DNA from: Osmia lignaria lignaria
Lineage: Eukaryota; Arthropoda; Insecta; Hymenoptera; Megachilidae
Length of the DNA stretch: 64,000 nucleotides
Assembly (NCBI RefSeq): GCF_051020975.1
Contig: NW_027478158.1
Location: 19,654,001-19,718,000 of the forward strand
Direction of reading: 5' to 3'
In this document: one piece after another, positions 24,692 to 38,537 of the stretch
How the letters are laid out: each line of letters begins with the position of its first letter
How positions within the stretch are numbered: position 1 is the stretch's first letter
The notes under the pieces: model-generated
The model's input: only the letters and a program-made list of their open reading frames with translations
Databases searched by the model: none
What the model was told of the DNA's origin: nothing
Position numbers and translations under genes: made by a program

Positions 24692-27600
24692 TTGCAGATT
24701 TATCTCAAGGGAAGGGGCCTGACGGACATATTTCGAGATATTTCTTCTTCTTGTTGTTCTTCTTCTGCACAGCTAAGCTGGAAGTGGCATTTGCAGCGCG
24801 CAATAGTGCAGAGTTATCTCAAAGAAAGGGGCCACGGTGTTTCTGTATCTCTATTATGTTGGTGCGGCTTCGGAACTTTTAAATATCTTGATATATCTCG
24901 AAAACTACGCTTCTGATCAAAAAATATCAGAGAACGTAAATTGTAGGAAACATAATTCTCTACAAAAAAGGTCTCTTAACATTTTGCCATAGCTCGCTTC
25001 GTTTCCGAGATATTTGCAGATTTATCTCAAGGGAAGGGGCCTGACGGACATATTTCGAGATATTTCTTCTTCTTGTTGTTCTTCTTCTGCACAGCTAAGC
25101 TGGAAGTGGCATTTGCAGCTCGCAGTAGTGCAGAGTTATCTCAAAGAAAGGGGCCACGGTGTTTCTGTATCTCTATTATGTTGGTGCGGCTTCGGAACTT
25201 TTAAATATCTTGATATATCTCGAGAACTACGCATCTGATCAAAAAATATCGTAGACCATAAAAAGTAGGAAACTTAATTCTCTACAAATAAGGTCTCTTA
25301 ACATTTTGCCATAGCTCGCTTGGTTTCCGAGATAGTTGCAGATTTATCTCAAGGGAAGGGGCCTGACGGACATATTTCCAGATATTTCTTCTTCTTGTTG
25401 TTCTTCTTCTGCACAGCTAAGCTGGAAGTGGCATTTGCAGCTCGCAATAGTGCAGAGTTATCTCAAAGAAAGGAGCCACGTTGTTTCTGTATCTCTATTA
25501 TGTTGGTGCGGCTTCGGAACTTTTAAATATCTTGATATATCTCGAGAACTACGCATCTGATCAAAAAATATCATAGAACATAAAATGTAGGAAACTTAAT
25601 TCTCTACAAAAAAGGTCTCTCAACATTTTGCCATAGCTCGCTTCGTTTCCGAGATATTTGCAGATTTATCTCAAGGGAAGGGGCCTGACGGACATATTTC
25701 GAGATATTTCTTCTTCTCGTTGTTCTTCTTCTGCACAGCTAAGCTGTAAGTGGCATTTGCGGCTCGCACTAGTGCAGAGTTATCTCAAAGAAAGGGGCCA
25801 CGGTGTTTCTGTATCTCTATTATGTTGGTGCGGCTTCGGAACCTTTAAATATCTCGATATATCTCGAAAACTACGCTTCTGATCAAAAAATATCATAGAA
25901 CATAAATTGTAGGAAACATAATTCTCTACAAAAAAGGTCTCTTAACATTTTGCCATAGCTCGCTTCGTTTCCGAGATATTTGCAGATATATCTCAAGGGC
26001 AGGGGCCTGACGGACATATTTCGAGATACTTCTTCTTCTTGTTGTTCTTCTTCTGCACAGCTAAGCTGGAAGTGGCATTTGCAGCTCGCAATAGTGCAGA
26101 GTTATCTCAAAGAAAGGGGCCACGGTGTTTCTGTATCTCTATTATGTTGGTGCGGCTTCGGAACTTTTAAATATCTTAATATATCTCGAGAACTACGCAT
26201 CTGATCAAAAAATATCATAGAACATAAAAAGTAGGAAACTTAATTCTCTACAAAAAAGGTCTCTTAACATTTTGCCATAGCTCGCTTCGTTTCCGAGATA
26301 TTTGCAGATTTATCTCAAGGGAAGGGGCCTGACGGACATATTTCGAGATACTTCTTCTTCTTGTTGTTCTTCTTCTGCACAGCTAAGCTGGAAGTGGCAT
26401 TTGCAGCTCGCAATAGTGCAGAGTTATCTCAAAGAAAGGGGCCACGGTGTTTCTGTATCCCTATTATGTTGGTGCGGCTTCGGAACTTTTAAATATCTCG
26501 ATATATCTCGAAAACTACGCTTCTGATCAAAAAATATCATAGAACACAAATTGTAGGAAACATAATTCTCTACAAAAAACGTCTCTTAACATTTTGCCAT
26601 AGCTCGCTTCGTTTCCGAGATATTTGCAGATTCAGCTCAAAGGAACTGGCCTGACGGACATATTTCGAGATATTCCTTCTTCTTGTTGTTCTTCTTCTGC
26701 ACAGCTAAACTGGAAGTGGCATTTCCAGCTCGCAATCGTGCAGAGTTATCTCAAAGAAAGGGGCCACGGTGTTTCTGTATCTCTATTATGTTGGTGCGGC
26801 TTCGGAACTTTTAAATATCTTGATATATCTCGAGAACTACGCCTCTGATCGAAAAATATCATAGAACATAAAAAGTAGGAAACGTAATTCTCTACAAAAA
26901 AGGTCTCTTAACATTTTGCCATAGCTCGCTTCGTTTCCGAGATATTTGCAGATTTATCTCAAGGGAAGGCGCCTGACGGACATATTTCGAGATATTTCTT
27001 CTTCTTGTTGTTCTTCTTCTGCACAGCTAAGCTGGAAGTGGCATTTGCGGCTCGCACTAGTGCAGAGTTATCTCAAAGAAAGGGGCCACGGTGTTTCTGT
27101 ATCCCTATTATGTTGGTGCGGCTTCGGAACTTTTAAATATCTCGATATATCTCGAAAACTACGCTTCTGATCAAAAAATATCATAGAACATAAATTGTAG
27201 GAAACATAATTCTCTACAAAAAACGTCTCTTAACATTTTGCCATAGCTCGCTTCGTTTCCGAGATATTTGCAGATTCAGCTCAAAGGAACTGGCCTGACG
27301 GACATATTTCGAGATATTTCTTCTTCTTGTTGTTCTTCTTCTGCACAGCTAAACTGGAAGTGGCATTTCCAGCTCGCAATCGTGCAGAGTTATCTCAAAG
27401 AAAGGGGCCACGGTGTTTCTGTATCTCTATTATGTTGGTGCGGCTTCGGAACTTTTAAATATCTTGATATATCTCGAGAACTACGCCTCTGATCGAAAAA
27501 TATCATAGAACATAAAAAGTAGGAAACGTAATTCTCTACAAAAAAGGTCTCTTAACATTTTGCCATAGCTCGCTTCGTTTCCGAGATATTTGCAGATTTA

Positions 27601-30600
27601 TCTCAAGGGAAGCGGCCTGACGGACATATTTCGAGATATTTCCTCTTCTTGTTGTTCTTCTTCTGCACAGCTAAGCTGGAAGTGGCATTTGCAGCTCGCA
27701 ATAGTGCAGAGTTATCCCAAAGAAAGGGGCCACGGTGTTTCTGTATCTCTATTATGTTCGTGCGGCTTCGGAACTTTTACATATCTCGATATATCTCGAA
27801 AACTACGCTTCTGATCAAAAAATATCATAGAACATAAATTGTAGGAAACATAATTCTCTACAAAAAAGGTCTCTTAACGTTTTGCCATAGCTCGCTTCGT
27901 TTCCGAGATATTTGCAGATTTATCTCAAGGGAAGGGTCCTGATGGACATATTTCGAGATATTTCTTCTTCTTGTTGTTCTTCTTCTGCACAGCTAAACTG
28001 GAAGTGGCATTTCCAGCTCGCAATCGTGCAGAGTTATCTCAAAGAAAGGGGCCACGGTGTTTCTGTTTCTCTATTATGTTGGTGCGGCTTCGGAACTTTT
28101 AAATATCTTGATATATCTCGAGAACTACGCCTCTGATCGAAAAATATCATAGAACATAAAAAGTAGGAAACTTAATTCTCTACAAAAAAGGTCTCTTAAC
28201 ATTTTGCCATAGCTCGCTTCGTTTCCGAGATATTTGCAGATTTATTTCAAGGGAAGGGGCCTGACGGACATATTTCGAGATATTTCTTCTTCTTGTTGTT
28301 CTTCTTCTGCACAGCTAAGCTGGAAGTGGCATTTGCAGCTCGCACTAGTGCAGAGTTATCTCAAAGAAAGGGGCCACGGTGTTTCTGTATCTCTATTATG
28401 TTGGTGCGGCTTCGGAACTTTTAACTATCTCGATATATCTCGAAAACTACGCTTCTGATCAAAAAATATCATAGAACATAAATTGTAGGAAACATAATTC
28501 TCTACAAAAAAGGTCTCTTAACATTTTGCCATAGCTCGCTTCGTTTCCGAGATATTTGCAGATTTATCTCAAGGGAAGGGTCCTGATGGACATATTTCGA
28601 GATATTTCTTCTTCTTGTTGTTCTTCTTCTGCACAGCTAAACTGGAAGTGGCATTTCCAGCTCGCAATCGTGCAGAGATATCTCAAAGAAAGGGGCCACG
28701 GTGTTTCTGTATCTCTATTATGTTGGTGCGGCTTCGGATCTTTTAAATATCTCGATATATCTCGAAAACTACGCTTCTGATCAAAAAATATCATAGAACA
28801 TAAATTGTAGGAAACATAATTCACTACAAAAAACGTCTCTCAACATTTTGCCATAGCTCGCTTCGTTTCCGAGATATTTGCAGATTCAGCTCAAAGGAAC
28901 GGGCCTGACGGACATATTTCGAGATACTTCTTCTTCTTGTTGTTCTTCCTCTGCACAGCTTAGCTGGAAGTGGCATTTGCAGCTCGCAATAGTGCAGAGT
29001 TATCTCAAAGAAAGGGGCCACGGTGTTTCTGTATCTCTATTGTGTTGGTGCGGCTTCGGAACTTTTAAATATCTTGATATATCTCGAGAACTACGCATCT
29101 GATCAAAAAATATCATAGAACATAAAAAGTAGGAAACTTAATTCTCTACAAAAAAGGTCTCTTAACATTTTGCCATAGCTCGCTTCGTTCCCGAGATATT
29201 TGCAGATTTATCTCAAGGGAAGGGGCCTGACGGACATATTTCGAGATATTTCTTCTTCTTGTTGTTGTTCTTCTGCACAGCTAAGCTGGAAGTGGCATTT
29301 GCAGCGCGCAATAGTGCAGAGTTATCTCAAAGAAAGGGGCCACGGTGTTTCTGTATCTCTATTATGTTGGTGCGGCTTCGGAACTTTTAAATATCTTGAT
29401 ACATCTCGAGAACTACGCATCTGATCAAAAAATATCATAGAAGATAAAAAGTAGGAAACTTAATTCTCTACAAAAAAGGTCTCTTAACATTTCGCCATAG
29501 CTCGCTTCGTTTCCGAGATATTTGCAGATTTATCTCAAGGGAAGGGGCCTGTCGGACATATTTCGAGATATTTCTTCTTCTCGTTGTTCTTCCTCTGCAC
29601 AGCTAAGCTGGAAGTGGCATTTGCAGCTCGCAATAGTGCAGAGTTATCTCAAAGAAAGGGGCCACGGTGTTTCTGTATCTCTATTATGTTGGTGCTGCTT
29701 CGGAACTTTTAAATATCTTGATATATCTCGAGAACTACGCATCTGATCAAAAAGTATCATAGAACATAAATTGTAGGAAACATAATTCTCTACAAAAAAG
29801 GTATCTTAACATTTTGCCATAGCTCGCTTCGTTTCCGAGATATTTGCAGATATATCTCAAGGGAAGGGGCCTGCCGGACATATTTCGAGATATTTCTTCT
29901 TCTTGTTGTTCTTCTTCTGCACAGCTAAGCTGGAAGTGGCATTTAGAGCTCGCAATAGTGCAGAGTTATCTCAACGAAAGGGGCCACGGTGTTTCTGTAT
30001 CTCTATTATGTTGGTGCGGCTTCGGAACTTTTAAATATCTCGATATATCTCGAAAACTACGCTTCTGATCAAAAAATATCATAGAACATAAATTGTAGGA
30101 AACATAATTCACTACAAAAAACGTCTCTTAACATTTTGCCATAGCTCGCTTCGTTTCCGAGATATTTGCAGATTCAGCTCAAAGGAACGGGCCTGACGGA
30201 CATATTTCGAGATACTTCTTCTGCTTGTTGTTCTTCCTCTGCACAGCTAAGCTGGAAGTGGCATTTGCAGCTCGCAATAGTGCAGAGTTATCTCAAAGAA
30301 AGGGGCCACGGTGTTTCTGTATCTCTATTATGTTGGTGCGGCTTCGGAACTTTTAAATATCTTGATATATCTCGAGAACTACGCATCTGATCAAAAAATA
30401 TCATAGAACATAAAAAGTAGGAAACTTAATTCTCTACAAAAAAGGTCTCTTAACATTTTGCCATAGCTCGCTTCGTTCCCGAGATATTTGCAGATTTATC
30501 TCAAGGGAAGGGGCCTGACGGACATATTTCGAGATATTTCTTCTTCTTGTTGTTCTTCCTCTGCACAGCTAAGCTGGAAGTGGCATTTGCAGCTCGCAAT

Positions 30601-31453
30601 AGTGCAGAGTTATCTAAAAGGAAGGGGCCACGGTGTTTCTGTATCTCTATTATGTTGGTGCGGCTTCGGAACTTTTAAATATCTTGATATATCTCGAGAA
30701 CTACGCATCTGATCAAAAAATATCATAGAACATAAAAAGTAGGAAACTTAATTCTCTACAAAAAAGGTCTCTTAACATTTTGCCATAGCTCGCTTCGTTT
30801 CCGAGATATTTGCAGATTTATCTCAAGGGAACGGGCCTGACGGACATATTTCGAGATACTTCTTCTTCTTGTTGTTCTTCTTCTGCACAGCTAACCTGGA
30901 AGTGGCATTTGCGGCTCGCACTAGTGCAGAGTTATCTCAAAGAAAGGAGCCACGGTGTTTCTGTATCTCTATTATGTTGGTGCGGCTTCGGATCTTTTAA
31001 ATATCTCGATATATCTCGAAAACTACGCTTCTGATCAAAAAATATCATAGAACATAAATTGTAGGAAACATAATTCACTACAAAAAACGTCTCTTAACAT
31101 TTTGCCATAGCTCGCTTCGTTTCCGAGATATTTGCAGATTCAGCTCAAAGGAACGGGCCTGACGGACATATTTCGAGATACTTCTTCTTCTTGTTGTTCT
31201 TCCTCTGCACAGCTAAGCTGGAAGTGGCATTTGCAGCTCGCAATAGTGCAGAGTTATCTCAAAGAAAGGGGCCACGGTGTTTCTGTATCTCTATTATGTT
31301 GGTGCGGCTTCGGAACTTTTAAATATCTTGATATATCTCGAGAACTACGCATCTGATCAAAAAATATCATAGAACATAAAAAGTAGGAAACTTAATTCTC
31401 TACAAAAAAGGTCTCTTAACATTTTGCCATAGCTCGCTTCGTTCCCGAGATAT
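24692..31453 (+). repeat. Zone C proximal: mixed monomers, little long-range order
   Basis: Two new monomer types appear. One has CGGCTCGCACTAGTGC (first at 25658). The other has GATTCAGCTCAAAGGAAC (first at 26624) and nearly always follows a spacer reading AAAAACGTCTC. A short motif recurs at 28556, 29844 and 30810: a unit with a CTTCTG ending and an ATTCACTAC tail, then the CAGCTCAAAGG unit, then a unit beginning after CGTTCCCGAG. The steps are four and three monomers. Unit 24692 is the last of the zone-B-like GCGCGC run and mixes CTTGATATATC with CTCGAAAAC. Confidence 0.85.
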
Positions 31454-33707
31454 TTGCAGATTTATCTCAAGGGAAGGGGCCTGACGGACATATTTCGAGA
31501 TATTTCTTCTTCTTGTTGTTCTTCTTCTGCACAGCTAAGCTGGAAGTGGCATTTGCGGCTCGCACTAGTGCAGAGTTATCTCAAAGAAAGGGGCCACGGT
31601 GTTTCTGTATCTCTATTATGTTGGTGCGGCTTCGGAACTTTTAAATATCTCGATATATCTCGAGAACTACGCGTCTGATCGAAAAATATCATAGAACATA
31701 AAAAGTAGGAAACTTAATTCCCTACAAAAAAGGTCTCTTAACATTTTGCCATAGCTCGCTTCGTTTCCGAGATATTTGCAGATTTATTTCAAGGGAAGGG
31801 GCCTGACGGACATATTTCGAGATATTTCTTCTTCTTGTTGTTCTTCTTCTGCACAGCTAAGCTGGAAGTGGCATTTGCGGCTCGCACTAGTGCAGAGTTA
31901 TCTCAAAGAAAGGAGCCACGGTGTTTCTGTATCCCTATTATCTTGGTGCGGCTTCGGAACTTTTAAATATCTCGATATATCTCGAAAACTACGCTTCTGA
32001 TCGAAAAATATCATAGAACATAAATTGTAGGAAACATAATTCTCTACAAAAAACGTTTCTTAACATTTTGCCATAGCTCGCTTCGTTTCCGAGATATTTG
32101 CAGATTCAGCTCAAAGGAACGGGCCTGACGGACATATTTCGAGATACTTCTTCTTCTTGTTGTTCTTCCTCTGCACAGCTAAGCTGGAAGTGGCATTTGC
32201 AGCTCGCAATAGTGCAGAGTTATCTCTAAGAAAGGGGCCACGGTGTTTCTGTATCTCTATTATGTTGGTGCGGCTTCGGAACTTTTAAATATCTTGATAT
32301 ATCTCGAGAACTACGCCTCTGATCGAAAAATATCATAGAACATAAAAAGTAGGAAACTTAATTCTCTACAAAAAAGGTCTCTTAACATTTTGCCATAGCT
32401 CGCTTCGTTTCCGAGATATTTGCAGATTTATCTCAAGGGAAGGGGCCTGACGGACATATTTCGAGATATTTCTTCTTCTTGTTGTTCTTCTTCTGCACAG
32501 CTAAGCTGGAAGTGGCATTTGCAGCGCGCAATAGTGCAGAGTTATCTCAAAGGAAGGGGCCACGGTGTTTCTGTATCTCTATTATGTTGGTGCGGCTTCG
32601 GAACTTTTAAATATCTTGATATATCTCGAGAACTACGCATCTGATCAAAAAATATCATAGAAGATAAAAAGTAGGAAACTTAATTCTCTACAAAAAAGGT
32701 CTCTTAACATTTCGCCATAGCTCGCTTCGTTTCCGAGATATTTGCAGCTTTATCTCAAGGGAAGGGGCCTGTCGGACATATTTCGAGATATTTCTTCTTC
32801 TTGTTGTTCTTCTTCTGCACAGCTAAGCTGGAAGTGGCATTTGCGGCTCGCACTAGTGCAGAGTTATCTCAAAGAAAGGGGCCACGGTGTTTCTGTATCT
32901 CTATTATGTTGGTGCGGCTTCGGAACTTTTAAATATCTTGATATATCTCGAGAACCACGCATCTGATCAAAAAATATCATAGAACATAAAAAGTAGGAAA
33001 CTTAATTCTCTACAAAAACGGTCTCTTAACATTTTGCCATAGCTCGCTTCGTTTCCGAGATATTTGCAGATTTATCTCAAGGGAAGGGGCCTGAAGGACA
33101 TATTTCGAGATATTTCTTCTTCTTGTTGTTCTTCTTCTGCACAGCTGAGCTGGAAGTGGCATTTGCAGGTCGCAATAGTGCAGAGTTATCTCAAAGAAAG
33201 GTGCGACGGTGTTTCTGTATCTCTATTATGTTGGTGCGGCTTCGGAACTTTTAAATATCTCGATATATCTCGAAAACTACGCTTCTGATCAAAAAATATC
33301 ATAAAACATAAATTGTAGGAAACATTATTCTCTACAAAAAAGGTCTCTTAACATTTTGCCATAGCTCGCTTCGTTTCCGAGATATTTGCAGATTTATCTC
33401 AAGGGAAGGGGCCTGTCGGACATATTTCGAGATATTTCTTCTTCTTGTTGTTCTTCTTCTGCACAGCTAAGCTGGAAGTGGCATTTGCGGCTCGCACTAG
33501 TGCAGAGTTATCTCAAAGAAAGGGGCCACGGTGTTTCTGTATCTCTATTATGTTGGTGCGGCTTCGGAACTTTTAAATATCTCGATATATCTCGAAAACT
33601 ACGCTTCTGATCAAAAAATATCATAGAACATAAATTGTAGGAAACATAATTCTCTACAAAAAACGTCTCTTAACATTTTGCCATAGCTCGCTTCGTTCCC
33701 GAGATAT
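31454..33707 (+). repeat. Zone C 7-mer HOR, copy 1 (2,254 bp)
   Basis: Units 31454, 31776, 32098, 32420, 32742, 33064 and 33386. Marks include CGTTCCCGAG just upstream, ATTATCTTGG (31776), AACGTTTCTTAAC before 32098, CTCTAAGAAAGG, which puts a TAA stop in the open frame (32098), GCAGCTTTATC and GAACCACGC (32742), GGTGCGACGG (33064) and CATAAAACAT after it. Confidence 0.92.
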
Positions 33708-35961
33708 TTGCAGATTTATCTCAAGGGAAGGGGCCTGACGGACATATTTCGAGATATTTCTTCTTCTTGTTGTTCTTCTTCTGCACAGCTAAGCTGGAAG
33801 TGGCATTTGCGGCTCGCACTAGTGCAGAGTTATCTCAAAGAAAGGGGCCACGGTGTTTCTGTATCTCTATTATGTTGGTGCGGCTTCGGAACTTTTAAAT
33901 ATCTCGATATATCTCGAGAACTACGCGTCTGATCGAAAAATATCATAGAACATAAAAAGTAGGAAACTTAATTCTCTACAAAAAAGGTCTCTTAACATTT
34001 TGCCATAGCTCGCTTCGTTTCCGAGATATTTGCAGATTTATTTCAAGGGAAGGGGCCTGACGGACATATTTCGAGATATTTCTTCTTCTTGTTGTTCTTC
34101 TTCTGCACAGCTAAGCTGGAAGTGGCATTTGCGGCTCGCACTAGTGCAGAGTTATCTCAAAGAAAGGAGCCACGGTGTTTCTGTATCCCTATTATCTTGG
34201 TGCGGCTTCGGAACTTTTAAATATCTCGATATATCTCGAAAACTACGCTTCTGATCGAAAAATATCATAGAACATAAATTGTAGGAAACATAATTCTCTA
34301 CAAAAAACGTTTCTTAACATTTTGCCATAGCTCGCTTCGTTTCCGAGATATTTGCAGATTCAGCTCAAAGGAACGGGCCTGACGGACATATTTCGAGATA
34401 CTTCTTCTTCTTGTTGTTCTTCCTCTGCACAGCTAAGCTGGAAGTGGCATTTGCAGCTCGCAATAGTGCAGAGTTATCTCTAAGAAAGGGGCCACGGTGT
34501 TTCTGTATCTCTATTATGTTGGTGCGGCTTCGGAACTTTTAAATATCTTGATATATCTCGAGAACTACGCCTCTGATCGAAAAATATCATAGAACATAAA
34601 AAGTAGGAAACTTAATTCTCTACAAAAAAGGTCTCTTAACATTTTGCCATAGCTCGCTTCGTTTCCGAGATATTTGCAGATTTATCTCAAGGGAAGGGGC
34701 CTGACGGACATATTTCGAGATATTTCTTCTTCTTGTTGTTCTTCTTCTGCACAGCTAAGCTGGAAGTGGCATTTGCAGCGCGCAATAGTGCAGAGTTATC
34801 TCAAAGGAAGGGGCCACGGTGTTTCTGTATCTCTATTATGTTGGTGCGGCTTCGGAACTTTTAAATATCTTGATATATCTCGAGAACTACGCATCTGATC
34901 AAAAAATATCATAGAAGATAAAAAGTAGGAAACTTAATTCTCTACAAAAAAGGTCTCTTAACATTTCGCCATAGCTCGCTTCGTTTCCGAGATATTTGCA
35001 GCTTTATCTCAAGGGAAGGGGCCTGTCGGACATATTTCGAGATATTTCTTCTTCTTGTTGTTCTTCTTCTGCACAGCTAAGCTGGAAGTGGCATTTGCGG
35101 CTCGCACTAGTGCAGAGTTATCTCAAAGAAAGGGGCCACGGTGTTTCTGTATCTCTATTATGTTGGTGCGGCTTCGGAACTTTTAAATATCTTGATATAT
35201 CTCGAGAACCACGCATCTGATCAAAAAATATCATAGAACATAAAAAGTAGGAAACTTAATTCTCTACAAAAACGGTCTCTTAACATTTTGCCATAGCTCG
35301 CTTCGTTTCCGAGATATTTGCAGATTTATCTCAAGGGAAGGGGCCTGAAGGACATATTTCGAGATATTTCTTCTTCTTGTTGTTCTTCTTCTGCACAGCT
35401 GAGCTGGAAGTGGCATTTGCAGGTCGCAATAGTGCAGAGTTATCTCAAAGAAAGGTGCGACGGTGTTTCTGTATCTCTATTATGTTGGTGCGGCTTCGGA
35501 ACTTTTAAATATCTCGATATATCTCGAAAACTACGCTTCTGATCAAAAAATATCATAAAACATAAATTGTAGGAAACATTATTCTCTACAAAAAAGGTCT
35601 CTTAACATTTTGCCATAGCTCGCTTCGTTTCCGAGATATTTGCAGATTTATCTCAAGGGAAGGGGCCTGTCGGACATATTTCGAGATATTTCTTCTTCTT
35701 GTTGTTCTTCTTCTGCACAGCTAAGCTGGAAGTGGCATTTGCGGCTCGCACTAGTGCAGAGTTATCTCAAAGAAAGGGGCCACGGTGTTTCTGTATCTCT
35801 ATTATGTTGGTGCGGCTTCGGAACTTTTAAATATCTCGATATATCTCGAAAACTACGCTTCTGATCAAAAAATATCATAGAACATAAATTGTAGGAAACA
35901 TAATTCTCTACAAAAAACGTCTCTTAACATTTTGCCATAGCTCGCTTCGTTTCCGAGATAT
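33708..35961 (+). repeat. Zone C 7-mer HOR, copy 2 (2,254 bp)
   Basis: Every diagnostic mark of 31,454-33,707 is present 2,254 bp later. The only internal difference I found is ATTCCCTAC (about 31,717) against ATTCTCTAC (about 33,971). The match stops at the right end, where CGTTCCCGAG in copy 1 becomes CGTTTCCGAG. This is the youngest-looking large duplication in the window. Confidence 0.92.
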
Positions 35962-37249
35962 TTGCAGATTTATCTCAAGGGAAGGGGCCTGCCGGACATA
36001 TTTCGAGATATTTCTTCTTCTTGTTGTTCTTCTTCTGCACAGCTAAGCTGGAAGTGGCATTTACAGCTCGCAATAGTGCAGAGTTATCTCAAAGAAAGGG
36101 GCCACGGTGTTTCTGTATCTCTATTATGTTGGTGCTGCTTCGGAACTTTTAAATATCTTGATATATCTCGAGAACTACGCATCTGATCAAAAAATATCAT
36201 AGAACATAAAAAGTAGGAAACTTAATTCTCTACAAAAAAGGTCTCTTAACATTTTGCCATAGCTCTCTTCGTTTCCGAGATATTTGCAGATTTATCTCAA
36301 GGGAAGGGTCCTGATGGACATATTTCGAGATATTTCTTCTTCTTGTTGTTCTTCTTCTGCACAGCTAAACTGGAAGTGGCATTTCCAGCTCGCAATCGTG
36401 CAGAGTTATCTCAAAGAAAGGGGCCACGGTGTTTCTGTATCTCTATTATGTTGGTGCGGCTTCGGAACGTTTAAATATCTTGATATATCTCGAGAACTAC
36501 GCATCTGATCAAAAAATATCATAGAACGTAAAAAGTAGGAAACTTAATTCTCTACAAATAAAGTCGCTTAACATTTTGCCATAGCTCGCTTCGTTTCCGA
36601 GATATATGCAGATTTATCTCAAGGGAAGGGGCCTGACGGACATATTTCGGGATATTTCTTCTTCTTGTTGTTCTTCTTCTGCACAGCTAAACAGGAAGTG
36701 GCATTTCCAGCTCGCAATAGTGCAGAGTTATCTGAAAGAAAGGGGCCACGGTGTTTCTGTATCTCTATTATGTTGGTGCGGCTTCGGAACTTTTAAATAT
36801 CTTGATATATCTCGAGAACTACGCATCTGATCAAATAATATCATAGAACATAAAAAGTAGGAAACTTAATTCTCTACAAATAAGGTCTCTTAACATTTTG
36901 CCATAGCTCGCTTCGTTTCCGAGATATTTGCAGATTTATCTCAAGGGAAGGGGCCTGACGGACATATTTCGAGATATTTCTTCTTCTTGTTGTTCTTCCT
37001 CTGCACAGCTAAGCTGGAAGTGGCATTTGCAGCTCGCAATAGTGCAGAGTTATCTCAAAGAAAGGGGCCACGGTGTTTCTGTATCTCTATTATGTTGGTG
37101 CGGCTTCGGAACTTTTAAATATCTTGATATATCTCGAGAACTACGCATCTGATCAAAAAATATCATAGAACATGAAAAGTAGGAAACTTAATTCTCTACA
37201 AAAAAGGTCTCTTAACATTTTGCCATAGCTCGCCTCGTTTCCGAGATAT

Positions 37250-38537
37250 TTGCAGATTTATCTCAAGGGAAGGGGCCTGACGGACATATTTCGAGATATT
37301 TCTTCTTCTTGTTGTTCTTCTTCTGCACAGCTAAGCTGGAAGTGGCATTTGCGGCTCGCACTAGTGCAGAATTATCTCAAAGAAAGGGGCCACGGTGTTT
37401 CTGTATCTCTATTATGTTGGTGCGGCTTCGGAACTATTAAATATCTCGATATATCTCGAAAACTACGCTTCTGATCAAAAAATATCATAGAACATAAAAA
37501 GTAGGAAACTTAATTCTCTACAAAAAAGGTCTCTTAACATTTTGCCATAGCTCGCTTCGTTTCCGAGATATTTGCAGATTTATCTCAAGGGAAGGGGCCT
37601 AACGGACATATTTCGAGATATTTCTTCTTCTTGTTGTTCTTCTTCTGCACAGCTAAACTGGAAGTGGCATTTCCAGCTCGCAATAGTGCAGAGTTATCTC
37701 AAAGAAAGGGGCCACGGTGTTTCTGTATCTCTATTATGTTGGTGCGGGTTCGGAACTTTTAAATATCTTGATATATCTCGAGAACTACGCATCTGCTCAA
37801 AAAATATCATAGAACATAAAAAGTAGGAAACTTAATTCTCTACAAAAAAGGTCTCTTAACATTTTGCCATAGCTCGCTTCGTTTCCGAGATATTTGCAGA
37901 TTTATCTCAAGGGAAGGGGCCTGACGGACATATTTCGAGATATTTCTTCTTCTTGTTGTTCTTCTTGTGCACAGCTAAGCTGGAAGTGGCATTTGCGGCT
38001 CGCACTAGTGCAGAGTTATCTCAAAGAAAGGGGCCACGGTGTTTCTGTATCCCTATTATGTTGGTGCGGCTTCGGAACTTTTAAATATCTTGATATATCT
38101 CGAGAACTACGCATCTGATCAAAAAATATCATAGAACATAAAAAGTAGGAAACTTAATTCTCTACGAAAAAGGTCTCTTAACATTTTGCCATAGCTCGCT
38201 TCGTTTCCGAGATATTTGCAGATATATCTCAAGGGAAGGGGCCTGACGGACATATTTCGAGATATTTCTTCTTCTTGTTGTTCTTCTTCTGCACAGCTAA
38301 GCTGGAAGTGGCATTTGCGGCTCGCACTAGTGCAGAGTTATCTCAAAGAAAGGGGCCACGGTGTTTCTGTATCTCTATTATGTTGGTGCGGCTTCGGAAC
38401 TTTTAAATATCTTGATATATCTCGAGAACTACGCATCTGATCAAAAAATATCATAGAACATAAAAAGTAGGAAACTTAATTCTCTACAAAAAAGGTCTCT
38501 TAACATTTTGCCATAGCTCGCTTCGTTTCCGAGATAT
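37250..38537 (+). repeat. 4-monomer segment repeated 13 monomers (4,186 bp) away at 41,436-42,723
   Basis: Units 37250, 37572, 37894 and 38216 match 41436, 41758, 42080 and 42402, including GAACTATTAAA, CGGGTTCGG, CTTGTGCACAG, CTACGAAAAAGG and GCAGATATATC in the same order. Parts of the series recur again at 47,876-49,807. Confidence 0.87.

Noticed and set aside
28564..29021. Antisense frames at 28564-28824, 28824-29021, 51748-51978 and 52974-53171
   Set aside because: They exist only where a single substitution removes a stop that is present in nearly all other copies. There is no conservation of the frame.
37745..37756. Pol III B-box-like GGTTCGG (37572, 41758, 47876 and 48842 units)
   Set aside because: It matches only the first six bases of GGTTCGANTCC. 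The consensus unit has GGCTTCGG, and I see no convincing A box at the right distance. It is not a tRNA or SINE head.
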